The notes below the pieces were generated by a model that saw nothing but the letters and a program-made list of their open reading frames with translations, made no database searches and was not told the DNA's origin. The position numbers and the translations under genes were made by a program. Shown here in pieces: positions 60,965-64,000 of a stretch of 64,000 nt of DNA. This stretch comes from Streptomonospora salina (GTDB taxonomy: Bacteria; Actinomycetota; Actinomycetes; Streptosporangiales; Streptosporangiaceae): contig NZ_JACHLY010000001.1 in NCBI RefSeq assembly GCF_014204715.1, forward strand, positions 2,263,001-2,327,000. The letters run 5' to 3'. Within the stretch, counting starts at the first letter, position 1, and each line of letters opens with the position of its first letter.

Positions 60965-61609
60965 TCACGTTGGCGAACCCCAGGCCCGGCTAGGTGGCAG
61001 TCCGTTCGGCACGGCCGCGGCCGGACGGCGCGGGCGCCGGGAGGTGGCGCCCAGGACGAGGTTGTGCGCGGCGTGGCACAGGGCGGCGGCTACCACCCCG
61101 CCGATCAGCGCCAGCGCCGTCAGCACGGCACCGAACAGAAGCTGGTAGTACACGACGCGCCACCCGTTGCGCGGCACGTGCAGCAGGGCGAACCCCGCAA
61201 GCGACAGTGCGGCCGCGAGCGGGAGGGGCAGCCCGGAGTGCACCAGCCCGCCCAGGGCGGCGAGCCGCCACAGCGCCTCCTCGGCGGCGGCGCACAGCGC
61301 CGTTCCCGCGGCCCGGGCGGGGAAACGGGCGATGCGCCGCGGGCGGTGCACCACCGCGGCCATCAGCAGCGGGAACCCGACCCCGGCCGCGGCACCGGCA
61401 ACCAGGAGCGGCCACGGGCTGCCCAGCTCCGGGAAGCCGGTGTCGGTGAACAGCAGCGCCAGAAAGCCGAGCCCGATCGTGGCGGCCGGATACACCCGCT
61501 CCGCCCGTGCCCGCGCGGCGCGCGCGAGCCGGCGGAGCGGGTCGCGTCCCCGGGGCCTGCGCAGCACCCAGGGCACGGCCAGATGGAGCGCTGCCAGCAC
61601 GACCCCCAT
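60965..61609 (-). CDS. CPBP-family membrane protease of the RiPP cluster (SagE-like)
   Basis: 214 residues with six or so hydrophobic segments. CPBP motifs: CAAAEEALWRLAAL (E-E-x-x-x-R), FALLHVPRNG (motif 2 His) and ALCHAAHNLVLG (motif 3 His/Asn). Its start codon overlaps the SagB stop codon (TGATG), so it belongs to the azole operon. In SagA-type clusters the CPBP protein SagE is thought to cleave the leader peptide or give self-immunity; the same is likely here. The tail after residue 190 is Pro/Arg-rich. Confidence 0.82.
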   Translation of the reverse strand: MGVVLAALHLAVPWVLRRPRGRDPLRRLARAARARAERVYPAATIGLGFLALLFTDTGFPELGSPWPLLVAGAAAGVGFPLLMAAVVHRPRRIARFPARAAGTALCAAAEEALWRLAALGGLVHSGLPLPLAAALSLAGFALLHVPRNGWRVVYYQLLFGAVLTALALIGGVVAAALCHAAHNLVLGATSRRPRRPAAAVPNGLPPSRAWGSPT

Positions 61610-62427
61610 CAGTCGGCGGGCGGGCCGATCAGCACCGCGTAGACCGGGGCGTCGTCCACCCCGTTGTGGTCCACCATCGCCTCGGTGAGCGGGGCGTCGT
61701 AGAATCCGCCGATGGGCCGGGCGGCCAGGCCGTGCCCGGCGGCGAGCAGCAACAGGTTCTGCACCAGGTGCCCCGCCTCCAGCAGCACGAACCGGAGCGA
61801 GCGCTGGCCGTACTTGAAGCGTGACCGCCAGAACGAGGCCGAGACCAGGACGGTCAGCGCCGCCGACCCCTCGATGTTCGACGCGTTCAGCGCATCGTGT
61901 ACGGCCTCCGTGTCGACGTCGCCCGCGTCGGTCAACTCGGTCCGGAACGGGTCGAAGTGGTAGCGCCCGCCGCAACGCAGCGAACCGACCCGGCGCGGGA
62001 CCACGTAGACGTCCAGCGGGTACAGCGCGCCGCCCGAGGGGGTGGGCCGCAACGCGTGCCCGCCCAGCGCCCCGGAGACGCCGTAGGAGCGCACGAGCAG
62101 GCTCGCGAGCACCGGGAGCGGGACCTCGCCGTCGGAGAAGGCGTCGGCGCTGCGCCGCTCAGCCAGCGCCGACGCCAGCGACGCGGTCACCGGTTCGGCC
62201 TCCGGCAGCGGCACGATGGGCCTGTCCTCGTATCTGCGCGTGGAACGCTCGGTCATCCGCCGCATGTCCTCAGAGCGCTCCAGCCGCATGATGCCGGGGA
62301 GGTCCCGGGGGAGGCTGCTCGGATAGATCTTGGACGCCTCGAAGTAGTCCTCGGCGGGGTCGCCGATACCGGGCACCCCTGACTGGTAGACGACGTCGAC
62401 CAGGTTCGAGGTATCGACCTCGGTCAT
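61609..62427 (-). CDS. SagB-type FMN-dependent azoline dehydrogenase
   Basis: 272 residues, nitroreductase fold. N-terminal part with YFEASKIYPSSLPRDLPGIM, then LAERRSADAFSDGEVPLPVL (R-R-S FMN phosphate site), LRPTPSGGALYPLDVYVVPR (the P-S-A/G-G-x-x-Y/H-P signature of SagB/ThcOx), RFVLLEAGHLVQNLLLLAAG and PIGGFYDAPLTEAMV. It oxidises azolines, made by the YcaO enzyme, to thiazoles or oxazoles in a RiPP precursor. 10 bp after the YcaO stop codon. Confidence 0.93.
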   Translation of the reverse strand: MTEVDTSNLVDVVYQSGVPGIGDPAEDYFEASKIYPSSLPRDLPGIMRLERSEDMRRMTERSTRRYEDRPIVPLPEAEPVTASLASALAERRSADAFSDGEVPLPVLASLLVRSYGVSGALGGHALRPTPSGGALYPLDVYVVPRRVGSLRCGGRYHFDPFRTELTDAGDVDTEAVHDALNASNIEGSAALTVLVSASFWRSRFKYGQRSLRFVLLEAGHLVQNLLLLAAGHGLAARPIGGFYDAPLTEAMVDHNGVDDAPVYAVLIGPPAD

Positions 62428-62437
62428 AGCGGCTCCT

Positions 62438-63805
62438 TCACGGGAACGGGTGCGGTATCGGGTTGACGGCGCCCTCGGACCCCGGCTCCAGCAGGCCCAG
62501 CTCGACGGGGCGGCTGTGCATCCGCTCGCCGCCCAGGTAGCGCCTGCGGTAGCCGGTGTCGAGGGGCTGCATCTGCGGGGAGAACACCTTGACCACGTGG
62601 CCGCCGGCCTCCCGGACGTCCGGGCTGGTCAGATCCACCGCGTAGAGGTCGATTCCGTCCGCGGCCAGCCGCGAGATCAGCGCGTCGCGCAGCTCGCCCG
62701 GACTTCCGGACGGGTGAACCGGCATGGTGTCCGTCGTGGAGCGCTCGGTGGAGGAGTCGAGGAACCGCGTCTCCTCGACGAAGGCGCCGCGCGCGTGCAG
62801 GGTGATCTGGTCGTCGAAGGTCCGCAGGGTCTGGTCGAAGTCGGACTCGGGGTCCACGTATTCACCGGCGCGGCGCTTCGCGACCGCCCACGACCTGGTG
62901 CTGACCGCTTCGGCGACCGCCTTGGTGGCGGCTGCGGCCGGGGAGTGGCTCGCCGCCCCGCCGAGCCCCAGGGGGACGGCGCCGGGAAGGTCGTTGCGGA
63001 CGACGGCGAGGACCACGGCGATCCCGCTGAAGACGCTGAGGTCGACCAGCGACACGGAGCATCCGGTGGGAGTGACGTGTTTGGCGATGTAGGCGGCTAC
63101 CCGCGGGTCCGACTCGATGTCGATCAGCGGTCTCGACAGCCGCTTGTACCACGAGATCATGACGGCGTCGCGCTCCACCAGTTCCAGAAGTGCGCTCACC
63201 AGCGCCTCGTCTGCGGTGTTGCCGTAGGCCAGCCCGTTGCTGGTAGCGAACCCGATCGGGTTCACGTGCATGAGGTCCGAACGCAGGTACACCGGGTGAG
63301 CGGGAATCCAGACCAGCGCTCCGTCGCTCAGCCTCCGGCTCTGCACCCACGGCAGCCAGGTCGACTCGGTGAAGCGGACGTGGGCCGCGTTGGACTGCTC
63401 GTACTGCCATTCCGCGAACGGCTTGTACTGCCGAGGCGACAGGCAGTCGAGCCCCCGTCGTGTCAGTTCCGCCCGGGTTCCGTACTCCAGGCGGTCGAAC
63501 GGCACGTAGGCGCCGCTGTAGCGTTCCACGGTCTCGCCGATGGCCGCGAGCCGCGCCCCCTCATGCGACGGCCCTCCGCCGCCGTTGACCTTGTTGCACG
63601 GTGTTCCCAGCACCTTCTCGGAGTCGCACGCCTCGCTGCCCCACGAGTACGCGTACAGGTCGTAGGTGTCCCGCGTACGCTCGAACACGCGGCGGACGAT
63701 GCCGACCACCGGTGAAGTGAACGCGGACATGATTCGCTCGGCCTCCGCCGTCGATGTCCACGGGACGGCGCCGGCGGGTGCCGGCTCGGCGAGTGCGGTG
63801 GTCAC
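62438..63805 (-). CDS. YcaO cyclodehydratase (azoline-forming, TOMM type)
   Basis: 455 residues from a GTG with GGAGGCC upstream. YcaO ATP-binding motifs: GGGGPSHEGARLAAIGETVE-RYSG (S-x-x-E-A/T-x-E-R), GNTADEALVSALLELVERDA and PLGLGGAASHSPAAAATKAV. The C-terminus ends VNPIPHPFP, a Pro-x-Pro-x-Pro motif required in azoline-forming YcaOs. It should convert Cys/Ser/Thr of a precursor into thiazoline or oxazoline with ATP, guided by the E1-like partner whose gene overlaps its start codon. Precursor peptide not in the window. Confidence 0.94.
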   Translation of the reverse strand: MTTALAEPAPAGAVPWTSTAEAERIMSAFTSPVVGIVRRVFERTRDTYDLYAYSWGSEACDSEKVLGTPCNKVNGGGGPSHEGARLAAIGETVERYSGAYVPFDRLEYGTRAELTRRGLDCLSPRQYKPFAEWQYEQSNAAHVRFTESTWLPWVQSRRLSDGALVWIPAHPVYLRSDLMHVNPIGFATSNGLAYGNTADEALVSALLELVERDAVMISWYKRLSRPLIDIESDPRVAAYIAKHVTPTGCSVSLVDLSVFSGIAVVLAVVRNDLPGAVPLGLGGAASHSPAAAATKAVAEAVSTRSWAVAKRRAGEYVDPESDFDQTLRTFDDQITLHARGAFVEETRFLDSSTERSTTDTMPVHPSGSPGELRDALISRLAADGIDLYAVDLTSPDVREAGGHVVKVFSPQMQPLDTGYRRRYLGGERMHSRPVELGLLEPGSEGAVNPIPHPFP

Positions 63806-64000
63806 TGTCCGGCCTCCTTCGCGAACCAGACCTGCGGGTAGCCGATCCCGGCGGACGGCGAGCAGCGCGGACACCGGGGCACCCGCAGCAGGCGGTGGCG
63901 CTCCACGTCGATCGCGTCGTAGCGCAGCGAGATCGTCGTCAGTTCGCCGGGAACGGACTGCCCCGCCCGTTCCTCCAAGCCGACGCGTTCGACGATCCGG
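63802..64000 (-). CDS. E1-like TOMM leader-peptide-binding protein (C-terminal part)
   Basis: The last 65 codons of a gene running off the window: IVERVGLEERAGQSVPGELT, then TTISLRYDAIDVERHRLLRV, PRCPRCSPSAGIGYPQVWFA-KEAGQ. The R-C-P-R-C zinc site followed by G-x-P-Q-V-W-F is the end of ThiF/E1-like (SagC/Ocin-ThiF) proteins that bind the leader peptide and activate the YcaO. The stop codon overlaps the YcaO start codon. Only the end is visible, so the fold is inferred. Confidence 0.75.
   Translation of the reverse strand, partial: RIVERVGLEERAGQSVPGELTTISLRYDAIDVERHRLLRVPRCPRCSPSAGIGYPQVWFAKEAGQ

Overview
The window is about 70% GC, with frequent GTG starts, Actinobacteria-type tRNA genes and strongly GC-biased third codon positions. 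It reads as the chromosome of a filamentous actinomycete. A Nocardiopsaceae/Streptosporangiales-like or Streptomyces-like host is my guess; no single marker fixes the genus. 

Left core block (1-10.3 kb): the N-terminal end of a cytochrome P450, a copper P1B-ATPase (copA) with two CsoR-type operators, a GNAT acetyltransferase, a CPBP-family membrane protein, an AGCS alanine/glycine:Na+ symporter, an orphan NarJ-like chaperone, an AviRa-like 23S rRNA methyltransferase, tRNA-Asp, an S4-domain RNA-binding protein and a small membrane protein. 

Integrated element (10.39-20.17 kb): a complete-looking actinomycete integrative and conjugative element (AICE, pSAM2 type) inserted in the 3' half of a tRNA-Phe gene. 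A 48-bp identical att repeat bounds it, and the similarity extends to 99 bp, including the tRNA terminator. It carries a GC-poor membrane-protein cargo gene next to attL, an anti-sigma-type ATPase, an ABM monooxygenase, an XRE regulator with tetratricopeptide-like repeats, a Pra-like activator, a small protein, an FtsK-type transfer ATPase, a RepSA-type initiator, an excisionase and a tyrosine integrase. The last three open reading frames overlap by a few bases. Repeats that look like integrase arm sites lie just inside both ends. 

Middle block (20.1-26.5 kb): a tRNA Glu-Asp-Phe cluster, a membrane metallophosphoesterase, a zincin-like metallopeptidase, an MFS exporter, a PspC protein, a glucose-dehydrogenase-like Zn alcohol dehydrogenase and tRNA-Lys. 

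Decay-rich block (26.8-47.6 kb): intact genes lie among debris. Intact genes include a YezG-type immunity protein, an L,D-transpeptidase, a two-component system, an XRE/MmyB regulator with an aldo-keto reductase, an S9 peptidase, a MerR/MFS pair and a LysR/hydrolase/DHA2 exporter locus. The debris includes two internally deleted IS5-type elements that keep both inverted repeats; IS1380, IS4 and IS110 transposase remnants; a broken leucine-rich-repeat gene; a frameshifted amidase; and an McrC fragment. 

Right block (47.6-64 kb): an SDR/TetR pair, then an operon encoding a DsbA-like protein, a nucleoside deaminase and two SMR subunits, apparently under a MarR regulator (the same 12-bp motif lies at both promoters). 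Next come VanZ, two large secreted pectate lyases (PL1-PL9 fusion and PL9-CBM35) behind a promoter with two LacI-type palindromes, and a LysR/SDR pair. The window ends inside an azole-forming RiPP (TOMM) cluster: an E1-like leader-binding protein (partial), YcaO, SagB and a CPBP protein, with an acyl-CoA-dehydrogenase-like enzyme downstream.
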